From positions 1-64,000 of the forward strand of contig QWHH01000002.1 in assembly GCA_021404785.1 (NCBI GenBank): 64,000 nt of DNA, in the 5' to 3' direction. A program made the translations under genes and the position numbers. Of the stretch, positions 17,516 to 30,320 are shown piece by piece. Numbering within the stretch: the stretch's first letter is position 1; each line of letters opens with the position of its first letter. The notes below the pieces were generated by a model. It did no database searches. It saw nothing but the letters and a program-made list of their open reading frames with translations, and was not told the origin of the DNA. Source of the stretch: Lysobacterales bacterium PRO7. GTDB lineage: Bacteria; Pseudomonadota; Gammaproteobacteria; Xanthomonadales; Rhodanobacteraceae.

Positions 17516-20110
17516 GTGGACCGTATCCTGCTCGTGGAACCTTCGGCAACGCGCCGGCGCGCGATGCACGCGCTGTTGGCGGCGCGGGGCTTCGCGGTCA
17601 GCGAGTTGTCCGATTACGCGCAGGCACTGCCGCTGATCGAACGCCTCGGCAGCACGACCCTGGGATTCCGCGGCATCGTGATCGGCTGGCCCGAACACAG
17701 CGACGCCGTCGCCGAACAGGTGTTCGCAATTCTCCATCGCGACGAATTCGAGCACTTCGCCGTGCTGCTGCTGGCCGATACCAACGACGGCGCGGCGGTG
17801 AACTGGATGATGAAACGCGCCAGCACTGGCCTGTTGCTGTGGAGCGACTACAGCGAATGCGCCGAGGCGATGGCGAAATTGCTCAATCCGCCGTCGCCGG
17901 TCACGCAGGATCTGGATATCGGCGGCCAGTCGCATTTGCGCGTGCTGTTCGTCGACGATTCGGCGACCGTGCGCATCGCGTTCCGCCGCCTGCTGATGAA
18001 GCACGGCTACCTCGTCGAGACCGCCGAAGACGTCGAGGACGGCTGGCGCAAGGCGCAGGCGACTGCGTTTGACCTGGCCATCATCGACTATTTCATGCCC
18101 GGCGATCCGGGTACGGTCCTGGTGCAGCGGCTGAAGAACGACCCGCGCACCGCAAATGTGCTGTCCGCGGTGATCACCGGCACCTATTCGGACCGCGTCA
18201 TCAACGAATCGCTCGCGGCTGGCGCGCTGGAATGCCTGTTCAAGAGCGAGGCGCGCGAGCTGTTCCTCGCACGCATGGGTTCGCTTGCACGCGCGGTGCA
18301 GGATCGCAAGTCGGTCGACGCCGAGCGCCGCCGCCTGCAAAGCATCCTGTCTTCGGTTGGCGACGGCGTGTATGGCGCGGACCGCCGCGGCATCATCCAG
18401 TTCGTCAATCCCGCCGCACTCGACATGCTCGGCTACGCGCAGGCGTCCGAACTGGTCGGAGAACCGGCGTACGAGCGTTTTCACCACAGTTACGAAGACG
18501 GCACGGCGATACCGCGAAACTCCTGTTTCCTCTCCCAATGTTACGCGCAGGGAGACCAGGTGCCCGGCTGGCAGACCGTTTTCTGGCACAGGAACAAGCG
18601 CGCGTTGCCGGTCGAATGCACCGTGTACCCGATGCAGGTCGATGGCCGGCGCGAAGGTTCGGTCGTGGCGTTCCGCGATATTTCCGCGCGCCGCGCGCTC
18701 GAGGAAGAACTGCGCTGGCAGGCCAGCCACGACGCGCTGACCAAGCTCCACAACCGCGCCTGGTTCGAAACCCAGCTCGAGCAGGAGATCACGCGCCTGA
18801 AGCACACCGACCATGCGTCGTTGCTGCTGTTTCTCGACCTGGACCGTTTCAAGTACATCAACGACACCGCCGGACACACCGCCGGTGACCAATTGCTGAT
18901 CGAGATCGGACGCCGCTTGTCCGCGCGATTGCGCGCCAGCGACCACATCGCGCGCATGGGCGGCGACGAATACGCGGTGATCCTGCGCAATGTCGGCAAC
19001 GCCGACGCGGCGCAGGTTGCCGATGAATTCCGCAAGGCACTCGGCGCCCTGCCGTTCGTCTATGGCGGCAAGAGCTATCGCGTCGGCACGTCCATCGGCG
19101 TGGCCCGCCTCGACCAGCACATCGCATCGCGCAGCGATGCAATGGCCGCCGCCGACGTGGCCCTGCACCTGGCCAAGCGCAACGGACGCAACCAGATTCA
19201 CGTGTTCTCCGCCGATACCGACCAGCGTGCGCGCATGGACATGGAATTGGGCTGGTCGGCACGCCTGGAATCTGCCCTCAAGAACGACGGTTTCGCATTG
19301 TGCTTCCAGCCGATCCTGCCGCTGACACAGCTCGATTTCGAACGCCTCCCGGACCAGCACGGCGCGCTGTGGACGCGTTACTCGCGTCAACACGGTACGC
19401 AGCAGCGCATGTTCTACGAAATCCTGGTTCGCCTTCGCGACGTAGATGGCAGCCTGGTCGCACCGAACGCGTTCTTGCCTGCCGCCGAACGCTTCAGCAT
19501 GGTTGCGGACATTGATCGCTGGGTAATCCGGCATTCTTTTCACACCCTGCGCGAACACAGCCGCTCGGAGGCGCCGATCGGGCTGTCCATCAATCTCTCG
19601 GCGCAGTCGCTTGCGCACGGCAACCTCGGCGGATTCATCACCGATTGCCTGGTCGAGTTCGACGTCGATCCGCGCGCGGTAATTTTCGAAATCACCGAAG
19701 CCGGAGCGATCAATCACCTGGAAGCGGTGCGTCACCTGATCGCTGAGCTCAAACCGTTCGGCTGCCGCTTTGCACTCGACGATTTCGGCATTGGTTTTTC
19801 CTCATTCGCGCACCTGAAACATCTCGACGTCGACTTCCTCAAGATCGACGGTTCCTTCATCCGCGAGTTGCTCAACGATCCGGTCGATCTCGCCGTCATC
19901 AGCGCGATCACGAACATCGCGCACTCGATCGGCAAGATCGCCGTCGCCAAGCACGTCGACCGCCCGGAAATCCTGCGCGCCCTGCACGCCTGCGGCGTCG
20001 ACCAGGCCCAGGGTTTCTACGTCGGCAAGCCGCAGCCGACCCTGCGCGCGGCGAACGGCCAGCTGGAATTGATCCAGGACCACCTCGCTACCGGCGGAAA
20101 TGCGGCCTAG
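17516..20110 (+). CDS. Receiver-receiver-PAS-GGDEF-EAL signalling protein
   Basis: This is a multidomain c-di-GMP signalling protein of 864 aa, started from a GTG with GGGAA just before it. Residues 1-120 are a degenerate receiver: the phospho-acceptor Asp is absent. Residues 140-260 are an intact receiver (FVDDSATVR, IIDYFMPGDPG). A PAS domain follows at about 300-415, then GGDEF with GGDEY at 482-486 and an intact RxxD inhibitory site (R473, D476). The EAL domain keeps EIL (E635) and LDDFGIGFSS, but the usual VAEGVE motif reads VAKHVD (K812), which suggests weak or absent phosphodiesterase activity. It may act mainly as a cyclase or a c-di-GMP receptor. orn is divergently encoded nearby. 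Confidence 0.93.
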   Translation: MDRILLVEPSATRRRAMHALLAARGFAVSELSDYAQALPLIERLGSTTLGFRGIVIGWPEHSDAVAEQVFAILHRDEFEHFAVLLLADTNDGAAVNWMMKRASTGLLLWSDYSECAEAMAKLLNPPSPVTQDLDIGGQSHLRVLFVDDSATVRIAFRRLLMKHGYLVETAEDVEDGWRKAQATAFDLAIIDYFMPGDPGTVLVQRLKNDPRTANVLSAVITGTYSDRVINESLAAGALECLFKSEARELFLARMGSLARAVQDRKSVDAERRRLQSILSSVGDGVYGADRRGIIQFVNPAALDMLGYAQASELVGEPAYERFHHSYEDGTAIPRNSCFLSQCYAQGDQVPGWQTVFWHRNKRALPVECTVYPMQVDGRREGSVVAFRDISARRALEEELRWQASHDALTKLHNRAWFETQLEQEITRLKHTDHASLLLFLDLDRFKYINDTAGHTAGDQLLIEIGRRLSARLRASDHIARMGGDEYAVILRNVGNADAAQVADEFRKALGALPFVYGGKSYRVGTSIGVARLDQHIASRSDAMAAADVALHLAKRNGRNQIHVFSADTDQRARMDMELGWSARLESALKNDGFALCFQPILPLTQLDFERLPDQHGALWTRYSRQHGTQQRMFYEILVRLRDVDGSLVAPNAFLPAAERFSMVADIDRWVIRHSFHTLREHSRSEAPIGLSINLSAQSLAHGNLGGFITDCLVEFDVDPRAVIFEITEAGAINHLEAVRHLIAELKPFGCRFALDDFGIGFSSFAHLKHLDVDFLKIDGSFIRELLNDPVDLAVISAITNIAHSIGKIAVAKHVDRPEILRALHACGVDQAQGFYVGKPQPTLRAANGQLELIQDHLATGGNAA

Positions 20111-20132
20111 TGCGTCGTGCTAACCTGCGCCG

Positions 20133-21593
20133 ATGCGCGCGGACACGATTTACTGGCACGATTATGAGACTTCCGGCACGGATGCACGGCGCGACCGTCC
20201 GGTGCAATTCGCTGGCCAACGCACGACGCTTGACCTGGATCCGGTTGGCGAGCCGCTGACGGTTTTTTGCCAGCTTCCGCCTGATGTGTTGCCGCAACCG
20301 GCGGCGTGCCTGATCACCGGAATCACACCGCAACAGGCGCAGCGTGATGGCGTGCCCGAAGTGGAATTCGTCGCGCAAATCCGCGAGCAACTTGGCGCGC
20401 CAGGCACCTGCGGCGCTGGTTTCAACTCGATCCGTTTCGACGACGAGTTCACGCGCAACCTGCTGTACCGCAATTTTTACGATCCTTACGAACGCGAGTG
20501 GAAGGACGGCAACTCGCGCTGGGACATCATCGACCTCGCTCGCATGTGCTACGCGCTGCGCCCGCAAGGCATCGAATGGCCGCTGCGCGAGAACAAACCG
20601 AGTTTCAAGCTGCAGGACCTGGCCGCCGCGAACAACCTGTCCAGCGCGCAGGCGCACGACGCTGCATCGGATGTCGCGACCACCATCGACCTCGCGCGCC
20701 TGCTCAAGCGTGCGCAACCACGCCTGTGGGAATTCTATTTCGCCCTGCGCCGCAAGGCCGAGGCGTTCAAGTACCTGGATTACGCGCATCGCACGCCGGT
20801 GTTGCATGTCTCATCGCGCTATCCGGTCGCGCGTGGTTGTGCGGCAGTTGTTGTGCCGCTGGCCGTACATCCCAGCCAGCCGAATGGCGTGATCGTCTAT
20901 GACCTGTCCGTCGATCCGGCACCCTTGATCAGCCTGGACGCGGATGAAATCCGTGACCTCGTGTTCACGCCGAAAGCGGACCTGCCCGAAGAGTTCGCGC
21001 GCATCCCGCTCAAGACCGTGCACGTCAACAAATCGCCGGCGCTCGCGCCACTATCCGTCCTCAAGGACGCTGATACCAAACGCATCGGCATGGACGTCGC
21101 GCAATGCGAAAAACATCTGGACGCTCTGCGCCATGCAGCCGATGTTGGCGAAAAGGTTCGCCGCGTGTTCGCGGTCGAGCGCGACGAGAAACAAGCCATG
21201 GACCCGGAGCTGGCGATCTACACCGGATTCCCGTCCGACGCCGACAAGCGCCTGTTCGGCAAGGTACGCGGCACGCCGCCCACCTCGCTGCGCGAGTACG
21301 AAAGCGCCTTCGCTGACGCGCGCTATGCACCATTGCTGTTCCGCTACCGCGCGCGCAATTTTCCGCAAACGCTGAATGCCGACGAAGACCGGCGCTGGCA
21401 AGCATTCTGCCGCCAGCGGCTCACGCAGGCGACATCAATCACAACGCTGACGCTGGACGACTACTTCGCGGAAATCGCTGCGCTGCGCACTTCTGCCGCG
21501 ATAACGGGCGTGCAGCAGACCTTGCTCGATCGACTCGAAGACTGGGGCCGCCACATCGCCGCGGACATCGGCCATACAATCGCGTTGCCATGA
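20133..21593 (+). CDS. sbcB: Exodeoxyribonuclease I
   Basis: Exonuclease I digests single-stranded DNA 3' to 5' and takes part in mismatch repair and recombination. The product is 486 aa (E. coli 475). The DnaQ-type catalytic residues start at DYETSGTD (D10, E12), followed by FNSIRFDDEF and HDAASDVATTIDLARLL. The SH3-like and C-terminal helical domains follow. It is 22 bp after the c-di-GMP gene and its stop overlaps the start of a DUF2461 gene, with which it is probably translated. The window also encodes recBCD, so both main single-stranded DNA end-processing systems are here. Confidence 0.95.
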   Translation: MRADTIYWHDYETSGTDARRDRPVQFAGQRTTLDLDPVGEPLTVFCQLPPDVLPQPAACLITGITPQQAQRDGVPEVEFVAQIREQLGAPGTCGAGFNSIRFDDEFTRNLLYRNFYDPYEREWKDGNSRWDIIDLARMCYALRPQGIEWPLRENKPSFKLQDLAAANNLSSAQAHDAASDVATTIDLARLLKRAQPRLWEFYFALRRKAEAFKYLDYAHRTPVLHVSSRYPVARGCAAVVVPLAVHPSQPNGVIVYDLSVDPAPLISLDADEIRDLVFTPKADLPEEFARIPLKTVHVNKSPALAPLSVLKDADTKRIGMDVAQCEKHLDALRHAADVGEKVRRVFAVERDEKQAMDPELAIYTGFPSDADKRLFGKVRGTPPTSLREYESAFADARYAPLLFRYRARNFPQTLNADEDRRWQAFCRQRLTQATSITTLTLDDYFAEIAALRTSAAITGVQQTLLDRLEDWGRHIAADIGHTIALP

Positions 21594-22276
21594 GCAAGCC
21601 CTACTTCTCGAAAAACACCTTCGCCTTCCTGCGCGCGCTGGATCGCAACAACAACCGGCCGTGGTTCCACGCGCACCAGGCAGACTACGAGCGCCACGTG
21701 CGCGAGCCGTTTCTGCAACTGATTGCAGACCTTCAAACTCCATTGACGAAGATCAGCACACACGTGCGCGCCGATCCGCGCAAGGTTGGCGGCTCGCTGT
21801 TCCGCATTCATCGCGACACGCGCTTCGCCAACGACAAGACGCCGTACAAGCCCTGGGCAGGCGCGCGCCTGTTCCACGAACGCCGCCGCGAAGTCACCGC
21901 GCCATCGTTCTACCTGCACATCGCGCCGCGCGATTGCTTCGCCGGCGGCGGAATCTGGCATCCGGAACCGCCGACGCTCAAGCGCATCCGCGATTTCCTC
22001 GCCGACAACCCGGCGGCATGGAAGCGCGCCACGCAGGGCAAGGCGTTCCGCGAGCACTTCGCGTTCTGGGGCGAAAGCCTGTCGCGTCCACCGCGCGGCT
22101 ACCCCGCCAATCACGAACTGATCGAAGACCTCAAGCGCAAAAGCTACGCGGCCGGCACGGAATTTTCGGAAGCACTGGCGTGTTCTTCCGAGCTTCCGGC
22201 ATTTGCAATGGCGACTTTCAAGCGCCTCGCGCCGATGATCGATTATCTGTGCGCGGCACTCGAACTGGAGTTCTGA
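21590..22276 (+). CDS. DUF2461 family protein
   Basis: The product is 228 aa. The family hallmarks are present: FSKNTFAFLRALDRNNNRPWF at the start, then RVFRIHRDTRFANDKTPYKPWAG-type wording (LFRIHRDTRFANDKTPYK) and a YLHIAP segment before GGGIWHPEPPTL. DUF2461 (TIGR02453) proteins have no established biochemical role. The ATG overlaps the sbcB stop codon by 4 bp. It ends 3 bp before the convergent epmA gene, so a shared or overlapping transcript end is likely. Confidence 0.9.
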   Translation: MSKPYFSKNTFAFLRALDRNNNRPWFHAHQADYERHVREPFLQLIADLQTPLTKISTHVRADPRKVGGSLFRIHRDTRFANDKTPYKPWAGARLFHERRREVTAPSFYLHIAPRDCFAGGGIWHPEPPTLKRIRDFLADNPAAWKRATQGKAFREHFAFWGESLSRPPRGYPANHELIEDLKRKSYAAGTEFSEALACSSELPAFAMATFKRLAPMIDYLCAALELEF

Positions 22277-22279
22277 TCT

Positions 22280-25319
<3,040 letters not shown>

Positions 25320-25367
25320 TTACCCGCAGCCACGCTATGCTTGCGCATCGAAACGAGGATCATCGAA

Positions 25368-26210
25368 GTGGCCAAATCGAAATGGGCACCGTTCCCGCAT
25401 CCGGACAAGGCATACGACTACGCGGGCGACAGGCTGGCCAAGGCATGGAAGCACCTGCATGCCGGCGACCAGGAACCGTTTCCGGATGAAAAGCACGTCG
25501 CGAAATTGCTCAAATCCAACGTCAGGCTTGGCAAGGACACGGGCAAGATTGCCGCGCAGATGCAGGATGCCTGGCGCGCGTTCCATCGTGGCGATTTCCA
25601 GCAGGCACACGATGCCGGCATCGCGCTCGGCGCGCTCGGCGCATCGGTTGCGATCAAGGCCGGCGGCATCCACGCTGCGTATCTGCTCAAGTCGGACAAG
25701 GACAAGCTCGCGCGTTACGCGTCTCTTGCCGAGCTCGCCGAAGACGCCATCGCCGTATTACCCGATGAAGCCAACAGCCATTATCGCCGGGCCTTTGCGC
25801 TCGGCCGCTACAGCCAAAGCCTGTCGGTCGCGCAGGCATTGGCGCAGGGCATCGCGGGCAAGGTGAAATTCTCGCTCGATGCTGCGCTCAAGCTCGCGCC
25901 CAGGCATGCCGAAGCGCGCACCGCACTCGGCCTGTATCACGCCGAGATCGTCGGCAAGGTCGGCGGCATGTTGGCGAAGCTGACCTACGGCGCCAGCGCC
26001 GGCGAAGCCGAGAAGCAGCTCAAGGAAGCACTCAAGCTGACACCCGAATCGCCGATCGCCTGGATCGAATTCGGCAATGCGCAGTTGCTCCTGCGCGGCG
26101 ACAATGGCGAAGACGACGCTGCCGCAGCATTCGACAAGGCAGCCAGATTCAAACCGCGCGATGCGATGGAACGATTGGATTCGGAGTGGGCGAAAGCTCA
26201 GCTTGCATAA
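25368..26210 (+). CDS. Tetratricopeptide-repeat-like protein of unknown function
   Basis: The product is 280 aa from a GTG at 25368, with GAGGA about 10 bases upstream; a longer in-frame reading from 25155 has no support. The sequence is largely helical. The C-terminal half looks like degenerate TPR repeats: AEARTALGLYHAEIVGKVGG, LKEALKLTPESPIAWIEFGN and AAAAFDKAARFKP. The start reads AKSKWAPFPHPDKAYDYAGD. I recognise no enzymatic motif and no signal peptide, so it is probably cytoplasmic and involved in protein contacts. It ends 27 bp before an MFS gene. Confidence 0.72.
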   Translation: MAKSKWAPFPHPDKAYDYAGDRLAKAWKHLHAGDQEPFPDEKHVAKLLKSNVRLGKDTGKIAAQMQDAWRAFHRGDFQQAHDAGIALGALGASVAIKAGGIHAAYLLKSDKDKLARYASLAELAEDAIAVLPDEANSHYRRAFALGRYSQSLSVAQALAQGIAGKVKFSLDAALKLAPRHAEARTALGLYHAEIVGKVGGMLAKLTYGASAGEAEKQLKEALKLTPESPIAWIEFGNAQLLLRGDNGEDDAAAAFDKAARFKPRDAMERLDSEWAKAQLA

Positions 26211-26237
26211 ACATTCCGCGGGTATAGTGTGCGGCCG

Positions 26238-27641
26238 ATGGACGCCGCAGCCAGCCCGAACCTCGCCACCGACCCGGTACTGGACGCGCGCGGCAAGCGC
26301 GTGCTGCTGTGGCTGATCGCGTTCTCGTTTTTCATGCAGATGCTCGACTCGACGATCGTCAACACGGCGACGCCGACGATCGCGGCAGGCATGGGCATCG
26401 CGCCGCTGGACCTGCGCACCGCCCTGACCAGTTACACGCTGGCGCTGGCGGTGTTCATCCCCTTGAGCTCGTGGTTGTCCGATCGCCACGGCACGCGCGT
26501 GGTGTTCTGGTGGGCGATCCTGATTTTCACCCTCGGTTCACTGGCCTGCGGACTTGCGCAAAACCTGTGGATGCTGGTCGCCGCGCGCATCGTGCAAGGC
26601 TTCGGCGGCGCGATGATGATGCCGGTCGGGCGCCTGGCGCTGGTGCGTGCGTTCGACAAGTCCGAATTCGTCGATGCGATGGCATTCGCCACGATCCCGG
26701 GCCTGATTGGCCCGGCGATTGGCCCTGTGCTCGGCGGACTGTTTTCAGAATACCTGTCGTGGCGGATGATCTTCTTCGTCAACCTGCCGTTCGGCTTGAT
26801 CGGCCTGTTCATGGCACGCCGCTTCATGCCGGATTACCGCGGCGCGCGCGACACCCGTCTCGATGTCGCCGGATTCGTCCTGTTCGCGCTCGGCGCAGGC
26901 GGGCTTTCCTGGGCGCTGGAACAGGTGTCCGACAGCCGCTACGCGCAAGGCATTCTCGCCGGCATCGCCGCCTTCGCGGCGCTGGCGCTGTACCTGCGCC
27001 ATGCCCGTCGCGCTGCCGCACCGATCGTGGACCTCAAACTGCTGCGCATCCGCAGCTTCCGCATCGCCTTCAACGGCGCATTCGCCACGCGCCTGGGGGT
27101 TGGCGGCATCTACTTCCTGCTGACCTTGCTGTTCCAGGTCGGGTTTGGCTATTCCGCCGTGATGGCCGGCCTGCTGCAAGTGCCGCAAGCCGTGGCGATG
27201 CTGCTGATGCGGTTCTTCGCCGGCACGATCATCAAGTACCAGGGCTACCGCCGCGTGCTGCTCTACAACACGGTGCTGTCAGGGATCCTGGTCATGGCGT
27301 TCGCGACGATCGGCAAGGCTACGCCGGTCTGGCTGATTTGCGCACAGGTTTTCGTCTACGGCTTCGTCATGTCGCTGCAATACACGGCCATGAACACGCT
27401 CGGATTCATCGACCTTGCACCCGCTCAGGCAAGCATGGGATCGAGCATGACCAGCACGATCCAGAACCTGTCAATCAGCTTCGGCATTGCCTTCGCGTCG
27501 CTGCTGATGGCAGTGTTCCTGCACGGAACCCGCGGTGGCGAGCACTACATCACGGCATTTCGCGCCACCATGCTGATCCTTGGCGGGGTAACCGCGCTCT
27601 CGTCGCTGATGTTTGTTGGTCTGCCACGGCGGACCGTCTAG
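26238..27641 (+). CDS. MFS multidrug transporter, DHA2 (14-helix) family
   Basis: This is an inner-membrane proton-driven drug exporter of the EmrB/MdtD type. The product is 467 aa. Motif A is visible (LSDRHGTRVVFW), as is motif D1 in the first helix (FMQMLDSTIVNTATPTIA). Motif C in helix 5 reads GPAIGPVLGGLFSEY. An upstream GTG at 26229 is also possible, but the ATG at 26238 suits the gene better. No membrane-fusion gene sits beside it, so it may act alone across the inner membrane. It converges with the acyltransferase gene (3-bp gap). Confidence 0.92.
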   Translation: MDAAASPNLATDPVLDARGKRVLLWLIAFSFFMQMLDSTIVNTATPTIAAGMGIAPLDLRTALTSYTLALAVFIPLSSWLSDRHGTRVVFWWAILIFTLGSLACGLAQNLWMLVAARIVQGFGGAMMMPVGRLALVRAFDKSEFVDAMAFATIPGLIGPAIGPVLGGLFSEYLSWRMIFFVNLPFGLIGLFMARRFMPDYRGARDTRLDVAGFVLFALGAGGLSWALEQVSDSRYAQGILAGIAAFAALALYLRHARRAAAPIVDLKLLRIRSFRIAFNGAFATRLGVGGIYFLLTLLFQVGFGYSAVMAGLLQVPQAVAMLLMRFFAGTIIKYQGYRRVLLYNTVLSGILVMAFATIGKATPVWLICAQVFVYGFVMSLQYTAMNTLGFIDLAPAQASMGSSMTSTIQNLSISFGIAFASLLMAVFLHGTRGGEHYITAFRATMLILGGVTALSSLMFVGLPRRTV

Positions 27642-27644
27642 GCA

Positions 27645-29063
27645 TCACGCCGTGCGCACGAACCGCTCCAGCGTCGCTTCCGCATCACCGGATCCGATTC
27701 CGCCATCCCAGTCTTCCATCAGGGTGAGCAAGGTGAGTTTGTCGACCTCACGCGCAAACCGGTCGGCAATCGCGTCCGGATCCGCAATACGACGCTGGTC
27801 GGCGATCAGTCCGAAATGCACGCGGCCGTTGTAGGACAGGATCGACACGCCCATGCCGATGCTGCCATTCTGAGGCACCCAGAACATCAGCTCCTTCACC
27901 TCGACACCGGCCAGGTATAGCGGCTTCTTCGGGCCCGGTACGTTGGTCGCAACCGTAGTCGCCTTGCGGCTGAACAGATCCAGCGCCATGCGTTGCAGTC
28001 CGGCCGGCGCCATGCCGACCGCGGCGAGCAAGCCGAAGGTGAGTGCGGCCTGCTTGCTGCGCTTGAGTTCGCGCATCGATTCGGCCACGCGCTCCAGCCG
28101 CCGCAGCGGGTTCGCTTCGCCGACCGGAAGATCCAGGAACACGAGGCCGAAGTGATTGCCAAGCTGTCTGGCGTGCTCGAGCGGACGCAGGTTCACCGGC
28201 ACGGTGGCGCGAATGGTCACGCCATCCACGTCTTCGCCCACGTCGCGCAGATAGCCGCGCAGCGCACCGGCAGCGCAGGCCAGCAAGATGTCGTTCACCG
28301 TGCAGCGCAGGACCTTGCCGAGTGCACGCACGTCCGCCAGCGGGAGTGGATCGGCCCAGGCGCAGCGCTTGCGCGCACCGAGCGGGCCGGCCTTGAATGC
28401 CGTGGCCGGATCGTCGGACAGGTTCAGCGCGATCGCCAGTTCGCGCGCGATTTCCGAGCCTTCGCGTGCCATCGTTGCCGCCAACACGGGATCGCGCAAC
28501 AACGCGCCGCCGGCATCCCATGCCCTGACGATGCCCTTGCGCGCGGGTGCAAGCAGGCGCGCGATCACGCCGCCGCGATCGCGCGGGCGCCAGCCCTTGC
28601 CCGCATCGGCTTTCACCGCGGCCTGTGCAGCCGCGTCGGTCAGCGAGAGCATGACCTGCACCAGCGCCAGTCCGTCTGCGTAGCAATGGTGGATGCGCGC
28701 AATCAGCACGCTACCGCCCTGATGATTTTCGATCAGGTGGAATTGCCATAGCGGGCGCGCGTGGTCGAGCGGCGTCGATGCCAGCTCGCTGACCAACCGT
28801 TCCAATGCGGCTTTGTCGGCCTTGCGCGGCAATTTGGCCGTACGCACATGCCAGCGCAGGTCGGGTTTCGTGTTCTCCCAGAATGCGGCCGCACCGGTAT
28901 CGACCGGGCGCTGCCCAAAACGGCGATAGGCAAGGAATCGTTGTCCGATCAGCTCGCGCAGGGCCTTCAACCCGAGCGGGGCGGCGAATGTCATCACGCC
29001 GGTGATCATCATCAGGTTGGTCGGGCTCTCCATGCGCAGCCAGGCGGTATCGACCTTGGCCAT
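27645..29063 (-). CDS. WS/DGAT family acyltransferase (wax ester synthase-like)
   Basis: This is a bifunctional-type acyltransferase that would use acyl-CoA to acylate alcohols or diacylglycerol. The product is 472 aa. The catalytic motif HHxxxDG is HHCYADG at residues 125-131, as in known WS/DGAT enzymes. The C-terminal part contains the PLYLAGVEVKELMF and IGMGVSILSYNGRVHFG motifs. The start at 29063 gives the usual MAKVDTAWLRMESPTNLMM beginning; starts at 29096 or 29102 add a few unlike residues. Divergent from a cation antiporter. Whether the cell stores wax esters or triacylglycerol is not shown here. Confidence 0.9.
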   Translation of the reverse strand: MAKVDTAWLRMESPTNLMMITGVMTFAAPLGLKALRELIGQRFLAYRRFGQRPVDTGAAAFWENTKPDLRWHVRTAKLPRKADKAALERLVSELASTPLDHARPLWQFHLIENHQGGSVLIARIHHCYADGLALVQVMLSLTDAAAQAAVKADAGKGWRPRDRGGVIARLLAPARKGIVRAWDAGGALLRDPVLAATMAREGSEIARELAIALNLSDDPATAFKAGPLGARKRCAWADPLPLADVRALGKVLRCTVNDILLACAAGALRGYLRDVGEDVDGVTIRATVPVNLRPLEHARQLGNHFGLVFLDLPVGEANPLRRLERVAESMRELKRSKQAALTFGLLAAVGMAPAGLQRMALDLFSRKATTVATNVPGPKKPLYLAGVEVKELMFWVPQNGSIGMGVSILSYNGRVHFGLIADQRRIADPDAIADRFAREVDKLTLLTLMEDWDGGIGSGDAEATLERFVRTA

Positions 29064-29159
29064 GGGTTCCCGGTTTGTCGCCGCCTGCTTCGCCATGCGC
29101 ATTCCCGCTTTGGTTCGAGCTCGTGTAGCATCGGGGCAAGCACGGAAAAAGGCAATCGC

Positions 29160-30320
29160 GTGGACCACGGCAGCGCCATACTTCTGAGTCTTTTCGTGGT
29201 TTTTGTCGCCGCCCAGATCGGCGCGGAAGTGGCGCAGCGCCTGAAATTGCCGGGTGTGGTCGGCGAGATCGCCGCCGGTTGCGTGATCGGCCCGTCGGTG
29301 CTGGGCTGGGTACAGCCTTCCGAGGCGCTGGACGTGCTCGCCGAAATCGGCGTGGTCCTGTTGTTGTTCTCCGTGGGCCTGGAAACGCGGCTGGACGAGA
29401 TGAAACGCGTCGGTCGCAGCGCGTTCGCGGTCGGCGTACTCGGCGTGATCGTGCCTTTCATCCTCGGCTCGCTGTGGGCGCACGGCTCGGGATTCGACTG
29501 GGCCAAGTCGTTGTTCGTCGCCGCCGCCTTCGTCGCCACGTCCGCCGGAATCACCGCGCGTGTCCTGCAGGAACTGGGCGCATTGCAACGCGAGGAATCG
29601 CGCGTGATCCTCGGCGCGGCCGTCATCGACGATATCCTCGCCATGCTCCTGCTCGGCATCGTTACCGCGCTGCAATCCGGCACGGAAATCCGTCTATCGC
29701 ATCTGTTGATCGTGCTGTCCGAAGCGGTGGGATTCGTCGTCGTCATCGGCCTGGTCGGCACGCGCGTGATGCGGCGCGCCTCGAACCTGCTGGATGCACC
29801 GATCAACCCGCTGTCGCCGCTCACCATCGTGCTGGCGTTGTGCCTGGGCCTCGCGTTCGCGGCAACAGAATTCGGACTCGCCGCGATCATCGGCGCATTC
29901 CTCGCCGGCATGATCGCTTCCGAGACGCGCCAGCGCGACACGCTCGAACACCAGACCCGGCCCCTGCTCGCGCTGATGACGCCGTTCTTCTTCGTGATGA
30001 CCGGCACCAAGGTTGAGCTGGCTCAGTTCGCCAACCTGGAAGCACTGATTGCGCTTGCCGTCGTCACCGCAATCGCGATCGTTTCCAAGCTGATCGGCGG
30101 CTGGCTCGGCGCCTTGGGCCTGGGCATGCGCGGCGCGCTGATCGTCGGCGTCGGCATGGTCCCGCGCGGCGAGGTCGGCGTGGTCATCGCCAGCCTCGGC
30201 CTTGCCGGCGGCGTGTTCTCGCCGCGCACCTACGCGCTGATCGTGGCGATGTCGTTGCTCACCTCGATCGTCACGCCGCCGGTGCTGGCGTGGCTGCTGC
30301 GCAAACCTGCAATCAAATGA
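29160..30320 (+). CDS. CPA2-family cation:proton antiporter
   Basis: This is a Na+(or K+)/H+ antiporter of the monovalent cation:proton antiporter-2 family. The product is 386 aa, with about 12 predicted helices and no C-terminal TrkA-N regulatory domain. Conserved positions include GEIAAGCVIGPSVLG in helix 2, VLLLFSVGLET, the DDILAMLLLG aspartate motif in the middle and VPRGEVGVVIAS near the end. The start is a GTG with AAAAAGG 8 bp upstream; the longer ATG-initiated frame from 28761 lies antisense to the acyltransferase. Its stop overlaps that of convergent mgtA by 8 bp. Confidence 0.9.
   Translation: MDHGSAILLSLFVVFVAAQIGAEVAQRLKLPGVVGEIAAGCVIGPSVLGWVQPSEALDVLAEIGVVLLLFSVGLETRLDEMKRVGRSAFAVGVLGVIVPFILGSLWAHGSGFDWAKSLFVAAAFVATSAGITARVLQELGALQREESRVILGAAVIDDILAMLLLGIVTALQSGTEIRLSHLLIVLSEAVGFVVVIGLVGTRVMRRASNLLDAPINPLSPLTIVLALCLGLAFAATEFGLAAIIGAFLAGMIASETRQRDTLEHQTRPLLALMTPFFFVMTGTKVELAQFANLEALIALAVVTAIAIVSKLIGGWLGALGLGMRGALIVGVGMVPRGEVGVVIASLGLAGGVFSPRTYALIVAMSLLTSIVTPPVLAWLLRKPAIK

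Noticed and set aside
29063..29675. A longer reading of the WS/DGAT gene from 29675
   Set aside because: The extra 204 residues are antisense to the antiporter and Gln/Arg-rich; the known family N-terminus begins at 29063.
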